Assembly (NCBI GenBank): GCA_946499275.1
Contig: CAMMRL010000007.1
Coordinates: forward strand, 1-64,000
Length of the DNA stretch: 64,000 bases
Origin: an uncultured Clostridia bacterium
GTDB taxonomy: Bacteria > Bacillota > Clostridia > Oscillospirales > Acutalibacteraceae
Reading direction: 5' to 3'
The notes under the pieces are model-generated. The model searched no databases and was not told the origin of the DNA. It saw only the letters and a program-made list of their open reading frames with translations. The position numbers and the translations under genes were made by a program. Positions 1 to 9,510 of the stretch are shown here, piece after piece (positions within the stretch are counted from its first letter, which is position 1; the number at the start of each line of letters is the position of its first letter).

Positions 1-472
1 AACGGTGCAGGCCATGAGCGACGCCATCCTCGGCGGCTGCGAACTGGAGCTAACCAGCTCCAAAGGCTCCCTGTGCTTAAACAGCAAAGGGAGGTGGAAC
101 TATGCGAGGCGGATCTCCCACGACGGTGTGTACGCCGAGGGAATCCACTGGCCCGGGGAACGTCCGCAACACGTCGGCGCTATATCGCCAGAAAAGCAAC
201 ACGATGGACATGGTTTCTAGTCGGCGCGAAATTCAAAAGCCCTTTTCCAGAGCGACAATAAAAACATCGCCCCGCATATCCGCAACCGCAAGCCCAAAGC
301 GGGAATAGGAAAGTTTTTCCCACACGAACACAACGAATATGGCGAGTGACCCGTTGCTGTGCAAATCCGTATTGCCGTTGTCCATGCCACGGGTGTGAGA
401 AGGGAATCGCCTTCCCCCAGTTTTTACCCAAGCATAACAGTTACAGGGTACTAGGCTTAACAATTTCCAAGC
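1..472. other. Left-edge stretch without a recognisable gene
   Basis: A plus-strand frame is open from the left edge to a stop near 220 (it contains SDAILGGCELELTSSKGSL), so this could be the tail of a gene that starts outside the window, but I recognise no family in it. Several overlapping short frames exist on both strands and none has a convincing ribosome site. From about 220 to 472 I see no gene. Confidence 0.25.
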
Positions 473-478
473 TATAAT
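473..478 (+). promoter_or_regulatory. Probable -10 box of the metallophosphoesterase gene
   Basis: A perfect TATAAT lies 31 bases before the GTG start. I find no good -35 hexamer at the normal distance, so either the promoter is activator-dependent or the match is fortuitous. Confidence 0.4.
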
Positions 479-509
479 GGCATTGCAACAATTTGAAGGA
501 GGAACTCAT

Positions 510-3164
510 GTGAACAAATGGATTCAAAAGGGAATGGCCGCCCTGATGGCCGCCGCCCTGGTGACCGGACAGGCTATATCCGCCAGTGCGGTAGGCGTGG
601 TCAAGCAGGAGGAACGCTTAAAAATCGCTTCCCTGTCCGACACACACTATCTCTCGCCTACCTTGATTAAGGACACGGCGGACTTTACCGAACACCTCAA
701 CAGCGACCGCAAGATGTTTGCGGAAAGCGAGGCGTTCCTGGACGCCCTACTGGAAACCGTGAAAAAGGACGATCCGGACGTACTGCTGATCTCCGGCGAC
801 CTGACCAAGGACGGCGAAAAGGAAGGACACGAAGCTCTGGCCGGTATCCTAGAGAAGTTTGAAGAGGAAACGGGCGCCGAAGTTTACATCACTCCCGGCA
901 ACCACGATCTGAACAACTCCAACGCCATGAACTTCAATACGGACAACGGCGAGGCCGTACCAGCTACCCCCACTAGGCAGAACGATTACAAAGAAGTTTA
1001 CGCCGACCTCGTTTACAGCGACGACAGCGTGATCGCCACCTTTACCCCTGCCGAAGGAAAGCAGGGGGGCGGTCTCTCTTACGTGGCCCGGCCCAAGGAC
1101 GGCTTTACCATCATCTCCATCGACTCCGCCCGGTACAGCGCCGACAACACCGACTCCGGCATAGACGAACACGAAACAAGCGGCAACGTAGGCCCTGAGC
1201 TGGAAGCTTGGGTGGTGGGGCAAATCAAGGCGGCCAAACAGCGCGGCGACACGGTCATCGGACTGCAGCACCACGGGATGGTCCCTCACTTCAGCATGGA
1301 GCCCGACCTATTGCCGATGTATCTGGTCAATGATTACGAACGGCTGGCCCAGGTGTATGCGGACGCCGGGATGTCCTACATCTTCACCGGCCATATGCAT
1401 GCCAACGACATTGCGAAGGTGACCACCGAAGCGGGCAACACCCTCTACGACATCGAGACCGGTTCGGTGGTGACTTATCCCTCCCCGGCGCGTGCCGTGA
1501 CCCTGACCCGCACCATTGAAAATGGGACGGTCAAGGAGAGCATGGATATAAGCACCTACACCGGCATCGGCCCGATCACCTTTAGCAATCCGGTTACCGG
1601 CAAGGAACAGACCGTTGAGGATATCACCGCTTATGGCAAGGAACACGGTTTTTCCAATGCCATGCTGACTACCACCGTCAATGGCTTCCTGCATGGGTAT
1701 TACCAGCAGGCAGTGGAAATGGGCGGTATCCGCGCAGTTCTAGAAAATCTCGTTGCCTCTTTGCTAGGAGATCGGCTGCCGGTTGAAAACTTGACATTGG
1801 AGCAGGTAATGGATATTGCGCTTCCCCTACTCCTGAATTCTGCGCCGCAGGAAGGCGCCGATATCGGTATTTATTATGAAGATTCCTGTATTAAAATCTG
1901 GGCCAAAGGGGAAGGCTCCCCGGGTGAAGATCCTGACGGCATCTGGGCGGCTATTCCTGTCAAAGCGCTGAAGGAAGCCCTTATTCCGCTTCTGGAAACA
2001 GTGGATGGCATGCTGAAAGATCCGACGGTTCTGGATGAAATTGTTCAAGATGTGGTAGATGATCTAGTGGCCATACCAGTGTACGAAACCACGGTTCCAG
2101 AAGAGACCAAGACCCTACTGAACTACGTTAACTACATTTACCAGAGCCATCTTGGCGGCGAGGACAGCGGCGAACGGCCCGCCTGGGTAGCCGCAGCGAC
2201 AGAAAAAGTCGAAAGCGGCGAGCTGCTGGAAACCATCCTCGATATAGCTGTAACCGATCTGGCTGAAGCGGTAAACAAACTCCTTGACCAGATGCCTCTG
2301 GATGAACTGCTGGGAGTAGAAGGCTGGAATATAGCCGATAAAGCATGGGTTACAATGCAAGGCCGTACGGCGCTGCTTCAGCCGCTAAATGACAATACAA
2401 AAGATATACTGAATCTGGTGGCGCTGTTTATTGGATGGGAAGCCGATTCTTCTAGTAATTACATGATCCCGGCGGACTATTCGGTTTATGATCTGCTGAC
2501 TAACATAAACCGAGTCGGCGGATTGCTGGGCATCAGTATTGACCTTGAAGCGATCCTGTCTGACCTGCTCCTGGGCACCCAGGCCGATCCGGAAGAAGGA
2601 ACTCCGGCGGAAGAAGGCCTGATCAATGCGGAGCTCAAGAGCCAGATCAACGGCTGGCTGCTGAACCTGGTCAACTCCATGGGCACGGACAGCAACTATC
2701 CTGAAGACAACGACACGACCATTACCAACGAGTGGAAACTCCTGACCGACCGCACCGCACGGGACAAAGCCATTGCCGGTGCGGAGACGCTCGACCTCAC
2801 CCCCTATACGGCTCAAACCGCTAAAGCGGTGACCGACGCTTTGGCGGCTGCCAAGGCCCTGCCCCTGACCGCGACGCAGGCGGAAATGGATGCCGCCGCG
2901 AAGGCCCTCAATGATGCGGTAGCCGCGCTGGAAACGAAACCCGGCAGCACCACCGATACAGAGAAACCTGGTGATAATAACACCGGCACCGAAAAGCCGG
3001 ACGGCGGCAATACCCAGGCTCCGGGGAATGACCAGCCGGATACCCCGGCAGACGTTCCCCAAACCGGCGACACGGCCCCTGTATTCCCACTCCTTCTCCT
3101 GGCCCTTTCCGCCGGTGGCATAGCTTTGACCGTCTGCTATAAAAGCAGAACGGTTCATCGCTAA
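510..3164 (+). CDS. Secreted, wall-anchored metallophosphoesterase
   Basis: Calcineurin-like phosphoesterase exported to the cell surface; substrate unknown. The GTG at 510 is chosen because AAGGAGGA lies just upstream (495-502) and the protein then begins with a standard signal peptide (MNKWIQKGMAALMAAALVTG). All metal-binding blocks are visible: SDTH (about 43-46), SGDLTKDG (about 95-102), GNHD (130-133), QHHG, and GHMH (about 294). A long alpha-helical middle of unknown function follows, then a FIVAR-like helical repeat (about 780-830), a Pro/Thr/Asp-rich spacer and a C-terminal VPQTGD + hydrophobic stretch + KSRTVHR, which resembles a sortase sorting signal (LPXTG variant). At 884 residues it is far longer than the bare catalytic domain. 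No sortase gene is in the window, so wall attachment is inferred. Confidence 0.85.
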   Translation: MNKWIQKGMAALMAAALVTGQAISASAVGVVKQEERLKIASLSDTHYLSPTLIKDTADFTEHLNSDRKMFAESEAFLDALLETVKKDDPDVLLISGDLTKDGEKEGHEALAGILEKFEEETGAEVYITPGNHDLNNSNAMNFNTDNGEAVPATPTRQNDYKEVYADLVYSDDSVIATFTPAEGKQGGGLSYVARPKDGFTIISIDSARYSADNTDSGIDEHETSGNVGPELEAWVVGQIKAAKQRGDTVIGLQHHGMVPHFSMEPDLLPMYLVNDYERLAQVYADAGMSYIFTGHMHANDIAKVTTEAGNTLYDIETGSVVTYPSPARAVTLTRTIENGTVKESMDISTYTGIGPITFSNPVTGKEQTVEDITAYGKEHGFSNAMLTTTVNGFLHGYYQQAVEMGGIRAVLENLVASLLGDRLPVENLTLEQVMDIALPLLLNSAPQEGADIGIYYEDSCIKIWAKGEGSPGEDPDGIWAAIPVKALKEALIPLLETVDGMLKDPTVLDEIVQDVVDDLVAIPVYETTVPEETKTLLNYVNYIYQSHLGGEDSGERPAWVAAATEKVESGELLETILDIAVTDLAEAVNKLLDQMPLDELLGVEGWNIADKAWVTMQGRTALLQPLNDNTKDILNLVALFIGWEADSSSNYMIPADYSVYDLLTNINRVGGLLGISIDLEAILSDLLLGTQADPEEGTPAEEGLINAELKSQINGWLLNLVNSMGTDSNYPEDNDTTITNEWKLLTDRTARDKAIAGAETLDLTPYTAQTAKAVTDALAAAKALPLTATQAEMDAAAKALNDAVAALETKPGSTTDTEKPGDNNTGTEKPDGGNTQAPGNDQPDTPADVPQTGDTAPVFPLLLLALSAGGIALTVCYKSRTVHR

Positions 3165-3261
3165 AAACGAAACGGCAAGGCCGTGATAATCGGAAAAAGA
3201 GGATCCAGTGACAACAGCCGGTCCCTACGGCGTTGGTCGGCTAAAAGCGAGAATAGAAAAC

Positions 3262-3304
3262 AAAAAAATCCGAGGATGGCAAAACTGCCATCCTCGGATT
3301 TTTT
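3262..3304. terminator. Bidirectional rho-independent terminator
   Basis: Perfect 14-bp stem (3268-3281 with 3286-3299), 4-base loop, flanked by A6 on one side and T6 on the other. It sits between two convergent genes and can serve both. Confidence 0.9.
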
Positions 3305-3348
3305 AAACGATGAAAAGGCAATCGGCCGTATTTACTGAAAAGATGCCA

Positions 3349-5280
3349 TTAGGATACCGGCAGCTTCAAAACCTGGCCGGGGTAGATGGTATCGCTTTTC
3401 AAACCGTTTATCTCCATAATTTCCGAATACCGGTTGCCGGAACCAAGGCAAGTGCGCGCAATTTTCCACAAGGAGTCCCCCCGCCGGACGGTATATTCCC
3501 GATAGGTTGTCTCGGGTTTTGTCGGCGTATTCCCCGATGTTCCCGGGATCTTCAATTCCATGCCCGGATAAATCCGGTCGCTTGTCAGCCCATTGAGCTG
3601 CATTATCTCCGGATAGCGGCTGCCGCTTCCTAAATATTGCTGTGCAATCGTCCAAAGGGTATCGCCGGACTGTACCCGATGGACCCGGTTTTCCTGTACA
3701 GGCGGCGTCGGCTTGGAAGCTTCCGGCTCTTTTTCAAAGGTGATATAGGAAGCGGACAAATAGCCTGTGCGCCCATCGGAAAGCCGCACCTGATAAACGC
3801 CCGGCTTGTTTTCCCGCACGGAAACGGCGTCTCCCGCGGATAAGGTGGCTATCACCTTTCCTTTGAGATTGGCATTCGGATAGACCGAAACGTTGGAAAA
3901 CTCCCGTTTGATATAGGCGTCGACGAACGGGGCTTCTGCCGGCGGCACAGGTTCCGTCTCATCATCCACGGGAGGGACGGGTTGTTCCGGCAAAACGGGC
4001 GTTTCCGGTTGCGAGGGCGTGGTAGAGGGGGTATCCTCCGCATCCGTATCACTTCCGTTGACCCACTCCTCATAGCGATCCCATATGGAGGTATCCTCCT
4101 GCCCTAACGACCAGGCCCCGGCCCCTTTCAAGTCGTATTTCTCGACAAGCCCCAGCTTCTCTTCATAAGACCGGTCGTTTTCAAACCATGCGACATATCG
4201 TCCCGGCTGCAGGACAAAATCCCCGCCGACGGTATATTTTCCGTCTGCTTCGGTCACCGTAAACTCCGCTTTCACGGACTGGCTGGCTTCGTCATACTCG
4301 ACCGTCGCCTCGCAATCCGCAAGAATCTGCTGAATAATTTTACTGCTGGCTCCTTTTCCCACAATGCGGTTGTCGTCCAGGCTCCAAATGCGTCCGTAAA
4401 ACGGAACGGCGACCACGATTTTATCCGCAGTCGTTTTGCCCAGGGCGTATTGGATCGAATTCTCCACAAAATCCATACTGGCGACCGGCCCGGCTTCTCC
4501 CCCCTCGTAATGTTCATCATACGCCATAATCACCAAATGGTCCGCGTACCGCGCAAGCGCCGCATAATCGTAGGAACCGTGCCAGCCGGTCTGCCAGTTG
4601 TTCGGGTTGGCCGCAACCGCAACCGAAACCTCCTTGTCCGCCGGGATTTTTTCCCGCAACAGCCGGACAAGTTCGGTATATGCATTCCTCTGCTCGTGGG
4701 TGACGTTCTCAATATCCACATTGATTCCGTCCAAATCGTATTCTTCAATATAATCCGCCAGCTGAGTGGAAAGCGATTCGACGTCTTTCAGCGCATTGAT
4801 ACCCGCCGTCCGGTTCCAATGGTTGCTCAGGAACGGGACGACCTTTATCCCTTTGTCATGCATGCTCTTAATAAAAAAGGGGCTGAGATAGTTGAGCTTC
4901 AAGCTGCCGTCTTCCCGGATATCGAAATAGCTGGGCGAGACCGTATCCAAGGCATTATTCGCCTGGTTAACGTACTCAATCTGCTGAATATCCGTCCCAC
5001 CGTAGAGATAGCCCATGGTGTATCGGTCGTTGGCGGCAAGCGCGGAAAACAGGGCCGAGAAGGCGAGGGTCGCCACTAGAACGCCGGATACTAAGATTTT
5101 GACGCTTCGGATTTTGAACTTCTTGGCCTGTTCTAAAACCTTCTCCTTTAAAGCTTGGTCCCTGGCCTTTGGGCTTTGGCGGTTATAAAATTCTTCGGCA
5201 AACTCCGCTTCCCCGCCGGGAAAGTCGAGAATCAGGGTATACGTTCCGTCCCCATTGGGAGTAACACACATATTCGGCAT
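3349..5280 (-). CDS. Membrane-anchored GH18 protein with SH3 and two LysM domains
   Basis: Likely a peptidoglycan- or spore-cortex-associated N-acetylglucosaminidase/chitinase-like enzyme (YaaH/SleL type). I place the start at ATG 5280, preceded by AAGGTGGG at 8 bases; a GTG four codons upstream is less well spaced. Order of parts: about 60 cytoplasmic residues, one membrane segment (about 60-83), GH18 barrel (about 88-395) with DGINVDIE (184-191; general acid E191, with Asn replacing one Asp of DxxDxDxE) and MAYDEHY, an acidic Pro/Thr linker, a bacterial SH3 domain, and two C-terminal LysM repeats (QSGDTLW, RRGDSLW). The LysM repeats bind glycan and target the enzyme to the wall. The cytoplasmic N-terminal segment before the membrane helix is unusual. 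Alone in its transcription unit. Confidence 0.85.
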   Translation of the reverse strand: MPNMCVTPNGDGTYTLILDFPGGEAEFAEEFYNRQSPKARDQALKEKVLEQAKKFKIRSVKILVSGVLVATLAFSALFSALAANDRYTMGYLYGGTDIQQIEYVNQANNALDTVSPSYFDIREDGSLKLNYLSPFFIKSMHDKGIKVVPFLSNHWNRTAGINALKDVESLSTQLADYIEEYDLDGINVDIENVTHEQRNAYTELVRLLREKIPADKEVSVAVAANPNNWQTGWHGSYDYAALARYADHLVIMAYDEHYEGGEAGPVASMDFVENSIQYALGKTTADKIVVAVPFYGRIWSLDDNRIVGKGASSKIIQQILADCEATVEYDEASQSVKAEFTVTEADGKYTVGGDFVLQPGRYVAWFENDRSYEEKLGLVEKYDLKGAGAWSLGQEDTSIWDRYEEWVNGSDTDAEDTPSTTPSQPETPVLPEQPVPPVDDETEPVPPAEAPFVDAYIKREFSNVSVYPNANLKGKVIATLSAGDAVSVRENKPGVYQVRLSDGRTGYLSASYITFEKEPEASKPTPPVQENRVHRVQSGDTLWTIAQQYLGSGSRYPEIMQLNGLTSDRIYPGMELKIPGTSGNTPTKPETTYREYTVRRGDSLWKIARTCLGSGNRYSEIMEINGLKSDTIYPGQVLKLPVS

Positions 5281-5491
5281 CAAACAGCCCACCTTACCTT
5301 TCTATTCGCATGGTTTCTTTCATCGGCTTTATTATGCGTCCTATTTCCTCAATTATCCGTCTCGTACGGCTAAAAACCATGCCGTCAACCAGTTCAGGCC
5401 GCGGCTTTTCACACATTTACTGTCGGATGCGATCCTTGGCCGCCGCCTTTCGTACATGGCAAGCGTGAAAATCCGGCCCGAGACTTCCGTA

Positions 5492-5520
5492 TCGACAAAA
5501 TATGCGGATTGATGTATAAT
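5492..5520 (+). promoter_or_regulatory. Sigma-A-type promoter of the dnd operon
   Basis: TCGACA (5492-5497), 17-base spacer, TATAAT (5515-5520). It lies 49 bases upstream of the dndC start and faces it. Confidence 0.75.
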
Positions 5521-5568
5521 GGAAAATGATGCGTATACAGATGATTTTGACAAAGTGGAGACCGCCGT

Positions 5569-6951
5569 ATGGAAAACAGTTACTTTAATGAGAATTCCCT
5601 CAAGGATCTGTTGGATGAGATTGAATATGTGTATTTATCGGACAACCGTCCGTGGATTATCGGATACAGCGGCGGAAAAGATTCAACAGTCGTGGTGCAT
5701 CTGGTTTATTCTATGCTTCTGCGTCTCGACCCTTCGCAACGCAAAAAACACATATACGTCGTCTCTTCGGACACTATGGTGGAAAACCCGTTGATCAAGG
5801 CGTACTTGTCCGAAATGCTCGATTCGCTGAACGCCGCCGCCAAAAAAGCGGGGCTTCCCCTTACGGCCCATCCGGTGCGGCCGGACCCAAGCAATACCTT
5901 CTGGGCCAATATTATCGGCCGCGGATTTCCTACCCCGAACCTCAACGGGCGTTTCCGCTGGTGTACCGACCGACTGAAAATCAACCCAAGCGGAAAATTT
6001 ATCGAAGACATTATCCGCCGGGAAAAAACGGAAGTGGTCGTCCTGCTCGGTGTCCGCAAGGCGGAAAGCCTCGCCCGGAAACGGCGGATTGAGGGGCGGG
6101 AGATTATGGGCCGCCTGCTCAACCGCCATGAAACCATCAAGCAGGCGTTCGTCTATCCCCCCATCGTCGGGCTGTCGACCGACGACGTCTGGTCGATCCT
6201 CCTGTCGAACAATAGGCATACCGCCTGGGGCGGGGACAATTCGAAACTGGTTTCCCTCTATTCCGATGCGGACGGCGAATGCCCCTTCGCCGGCATCTCC
6301 AGCAAAGACGAACAGCAGCAGTCCTGCGGCAACTCCCGTTTCGGGTGCTGGGTCTGCTCCGTCGTAAAGGAGGACAAATCGCTCAACGGGTTTATCCGTT
6401 CCGGCCATCGGGAGCTCATCCCGCTGCAAAAATTCCGGCAGTGGCTGATCGACCTGCGGTGGGAATCCGGCCGGCGGGAACAGAAAATGCGGGGAGGCCG
6501 CATCTACTACACCAAAGACGGCGACCTTGGTTACGGCCCCTTTACCTGGGAAACGCGCCAGGAAATCTTAAAACAGCTCCTTTTGCTGCAAAAACGGATG
6601 AATTATGAACTGATTACCCTGGAAGAACTGCGGGCAATCGACGCGATCTGGGACGACGAGCTGGATTTAACCCGGCGCGTCCTGGTGGATCTGTATTACG
6701 AAGTCACCGGGGAAAAGCTTCCGTGGCACGATTGGAAAACGCCGCTGTTTGACGAACAGACCATCGCCAAGATACAGGACTATGCCGCCCGCTACGACGT
6801 TCCGCTGGACCTGGTACGCGACATGATTCTGGCTACGGAGAAAAACAAGCACTTTTCCAATCCGCAGCTGCTGCGCAACGCTCTGGACAAGGCCGTTACT
6901 CAGCAATACTTATATGTCGATAGATTGCGAGAGTTTATTGATGAGAATTAA
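5569..6951 (+). CDS. dndC: DNA phosphorothioation protein DndC
   Basis: ATP-pyrophosphatase of the PAPS-reductase/PP-loop family that activates DNA for sulphur insertion in phosphorothioate modification. The PP-loop SGGKDS is at residues 34-39 and four cysteines (238, 253, 260, 263; CPFAG...SCGNSRFGCWVC) form the Fe-S cluster site typical of DndC. Length 460 aa is normal for the family. RBS GGAG lies 8 bases before the ATG. It is the first gene of a four-gene run; the next gene overlaps its 3' end by 11 bases, so translation is coupled. In the known system DndC works with DndD and DndE and takes sulphur from a cysteine desulfurase. A repressor gene dndB is not found beside it. Confidence 0.95.
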   Translation: MENSYFNENSLKDLLDEIEYVYLSDNRPWIIGYSGGKDSTVVVHLVYSMLLRLDPSQRKKHIYVVSSDTMVENPLIKAYLSEMLDSLNAAAKKAGLPLTAHPVRPDPSNTFWANIIGRGFPTPNLNGRFRWCTDRLKINPSGKFIEDIIRREKTEVVVLLGVRKAESLARKRRIEGREIMGRLLNRHETIKQAFVYPPIVGLSTDDVWSILLSNNRHTAWGGDNSKLVSLYSDADGECPFAGISSKDEQQQSCGNSRFGCWVCSVVKEDKSLNGFIRSGHRELIPLQKFRQWLIDLRWESGRREQKMRGGRIYYTKDGDLGYGPFTWETRQEILKQLLLLQKRMNYELITLEELRAIDAIWDDELDLTRRVLVDLYYEVTGEKLPWHDWKTPLFDEQTIAKIQDYAARYDVPLDLVRDMILATEKNKHFSNPQLLRNALDKAVTQQYLYVDRLREFIDEN

Positions 6952-9127
6952 CCGTGTAAAACTGTACAATATCAGTTCCTATTCCGGGACCTGGGAAATG
7001 GATTTCACCGTCTCCGGAACGCGGAATATCGTACTGATCGGCGGCCAGAACGGAACCGGGAAAACCTCCCTGTTTACGGCGATCAAGCTCGCCCTATACG
7101 GCCCGCTCTGTTTCCAGTTCCAAAGCAAAAACAACCAATACACGGCCCGGATCAAAGAATTTATCAACCACGACGCTTTCGCCCATTCCGAAGTGAGCGC
7201 GTATATTGAACTGGAAATCGAAATCCCGCGGGATCAAACCATGGTCCGGTATACCATCCGCCGCGAGTGGACATACGCCGAGAAAAAGCTTACCGAAATG
7301 GACGATTTTTGGGAAGACGGGAGACGGCTGAATGAAAAGGAAGTGGATTTTTTCCAAAGCTATCTTTACCATGTCATCCCCCCGAATCTGTTTGACTTCT
7401 TCTTCTTTGACGGTGAGGAAATCGCGAACTTTTTCTCCACCCCCGGCTACCACTCTTTCTTGAAGGAAGCGGTCCTGACTCTTGACCATTACGACACCTT
7501 CCGCCTGATTGAAAAATACTGCCGGCGTTACACGGTCAGCGAAGACGATTCCGAAGCGGCCCGGAAACAGCGGGAGGAATACGACGCCATCTGCGACGAA
7601 CTGGACCAGGCGGACGACGTACGCCGGACGCGGGCGCTCCGCATAGAAGAATTGCAGAAAAAGGCCGACGAATGCGAACAGGAGCGCACCGGTTTGGAGG
7701 AGTCCTTTAAAAAGAGCGGAGGGCTGCTTCAGGGGGAACGGGAGAGCCTGCAAAAGCAGGCCGACGCTTTGGAGCGGCGCCGCGATCAACTCAATACACA
7801 GCTCAAGGGGTTTGTCGAGGAAAACAACCCTCTTATACTGACCATGCCGGTGGCAAAAGCCCTGCGTGCCCAGCTTTCGCTGGAAGACCAGATGCGGCAG
7901 TACCATACCATCGCCCGGCAGGTTTCACCCGACCGGCTGGAAACCCTGCTTGTCGGCCTGCTGCCCGCTTTCGGCGTGGAGCGGACGGAGGAATTCATCC
8001 AGGCGCTGTCCAAGGTATTGGACGATTCCGTCAAGCCGCCGATGGATACGGAGCATTTCCGTTTTATCCATGACCTGTCCCAGGAACAGCGGGAAGCGGT
8101 GGGAGAAGTCCTGAGCCGTCTAGACCGTTTCGACCGGGACAAAATCGCCGGGCAGATCCGGGAAAAAGAGGACATCGGCCAGGAAATGGCAAAGATACGC
8201 AAAATTTTGGACAGCAGCCGTTCTCCGGAAGAAGTCGCGGCGTATGAAAACCGGATGGCTGAGCTGGAAACGGAGCAAGAGCAGTATGCCCAGGAGCTGG
8301 AAACGGAACAAAAGCTGGAAGCCGAGTACGAAATCCATCTGGAAAAGCTGGAGATTCGCCGGAAATCCCTACGGTCGGCGCTGATCAGCTCCACCCGGAA
8401 AATTGAAGCCGGCGAGTACACCGAGCGGCTTAGCGATATGATGCACGCTATGCTTTCCGAACTGCTGGATGACAAGTGCCGGCAGATTGAGTCGGAAACG
8501 CTGCGGCTGTCCAAGGAAATCCTGCGTAAGGAGCATTTCATCGACCTAGTGGAACTGGACGAAAACTTCCACTTTTCCCTGTACCGGCGGGAAGAATACA
8601 CGTTCGAAGAGCTCTCTTCCCTTTTTGCCAACCTCGGGGCCGACGACCTCTCCCGGCGGATCGGCAAGCAGGGGGTACAGATGCTGCAGGAATATTTCCA
8701 GGCGTCGTCCATTACGGGCCTGAAAAAGCTTTTTAAAAGGCAAAAGAACCAGGCTACCCTGTTTGATGACAAGCGGTTCGACCTGTATAAACGAATTGAG
8801 TTTTCGCAGTTGTCCAAGGGGGAAAAGCAGATCTTTATCCTTTCGTTGTACTGGGCGATTATCAAAACGTCCGGCTGCGATATCCCCTTTGTGATCGATA
8901 CGCCGTTTGCGCGCATCGATGCGGAACACCGGGAACAAATCACCAAAAAGTTTTTCTTGGATATCAGCGGGCAGGTAATCATCCTTTCGACCGACGAGGA
9001 AATCACTTCCACCTATTATTCGATATTGGCGCCGTATCTCGCCCAGGAGTACACCCTTTCCTACAACGAGGAAAGCGGCGGGACGCAGGTAAGCCCGGGC
9101 TACTCTTTTGGAGGGGTGCGCTCATGA
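6941..9127 (+). CDS. dndD: DNA phosphorothioation ATPase DndD
   Basis: SMC/RecN-like ATPase of the Dnd modification complex, thought to provide ATP-driven DNA remodelling or nicking for sulphur insertion. From ATG 6941 the protein is 728 aa and begins MRINRVKLYN, the usual N-terminus; an alternative start nine codons earlier lacks a better ribosome site. Walker A GQNGTGKT is at about 35-42; a long central charged helical region (about 200-580) reads as coiled coil; Walker B FVIDTPFARID is at about 649. The start lies inside the end of dndC and the stop overlaps dndE (ATGA), so the genes are one coupled operon. Confidence 0.93.
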   Translation: MRINRVKLYNISSYSGTWEMDFTVSGTRNIVLIGGQNGTGKTSLFTAIKLALYGPLCFQFQSKNNQYTARIKEFINHDAFAHSEVSAYIELEIEIPRDQTMVRYTIRREWTYAEKKLTEMDDFWEDGRRLNEKEVDFFQSYLYHVIPPNLFDFFFFDGEEIANFFSTPGYHSFLKEAVLTLDHYDTFRLIEKYCRRYTVSEDDSEAARKQREEYDAICDELDQADDVRRTRALRIEELQKKADECEQERTGLEESFKKSGGLLQGERESLQKQADALERRRDQLNTQLKGFVEENNPLILTMPVAKALRAQLSLEDQMRQYHTIARQVSPDRLETLLVGLLPAFGVERTEEFIQALSKVLDDSVKPPMDTEHFRFIHDLSQEQREAVGEVLSRLDRFDRDKIAGQIREKEDIGQEMAKIRKILDSSRSPEEVAAYENRMAELETEQEQYAQELETEQKLEAEYEIHLEKLEIRRKSLRSALISSTRKIEAGEYTERLSDMMHAMLSELLDDKCRQIESETLRLSKEILRKEHFIDLVELDENFHFSLYRREEYTFEELSSLFANLGADDLSRRIGKQGVQMLQEYFQASSITGLKKLFKRQKNQATLFDDKRFDLYKRIEFSQLSKGEKQIFILSLYWAIIKTSGCDIPFVIDTPFARIDAEHREQITKKFFLDISGQVIILSTDEEITSTYYSILAPYLAQEYTLSYNEESGGTQVSPGYSFGGVRS

Positions 9128-9510
9128 TTTTCAAGCTGAAGGTCTCCAAACAGACCGAGCAGATTTTCAAGACGCTGGATCAACGAACCGGCTTAAAGCC
9201 CTATACCCTGGTAAAACACGCCATCGCGTGGTCCGTACGGGAAGCGCAGCCGCTGGCCGATGAAGATTTTGGGACCGACGCGGCGGGGCTGGAGCTGAAC
9301 CGCCAAACCATTACCGGCAGTTACGACGCGTATTTCAAGGCGGTAATCGAGCAGTACGAACAGCGTCCGCTTTCGGAAGACGAATACTTTCCGCGGTATG
9401 TCAAAGCGCACATCGACCGCGGGGCGGTGATTCTCAATGCCATGTTCAACCATGCCGGTACGCTCGACCGGTATATTCTGCAGAGTATGGGAATAGGAGA
9501 CACGGTATGA
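9124..9510 (+). CDS. dndE: DNA phosphorothioation protein DndE
   Basis: Small DndE-family protein (128 aa) of the phosphorothioation complex; characterised homologues are DNA-binding or nicking-associated and hold the modification complex on DNA. The N-terminus (MIFKLKVSKQTEQIFKTLDQ) and the helical, basic first half fit the family; the length is typical. The ATG overlaps the dndD stop as ATGA and its own stop overlaps the next start (9507), so it is expressed with both neighbours. Identification rests on sequence character plus its fixed place after dndD. Confidence 0.88.
   Translation: MIFKLKVSKQTEQIFKTLDQRTGLKPYTLVKHAIAWSVREAQPLADEDFGTDAAGLELNRQTITGSYDAYFKAVIEQYEQRPLSEDEYFPRYVKAHIDRGAVILNAMFNHAGTLDRYILQSMGIGDTV

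Noticed and set aside
2385-3158. 257-codon frame opposite the end of the metallophosphoesterase
   Set aside because: Arg/Gly-rich shadow of the coding strand.
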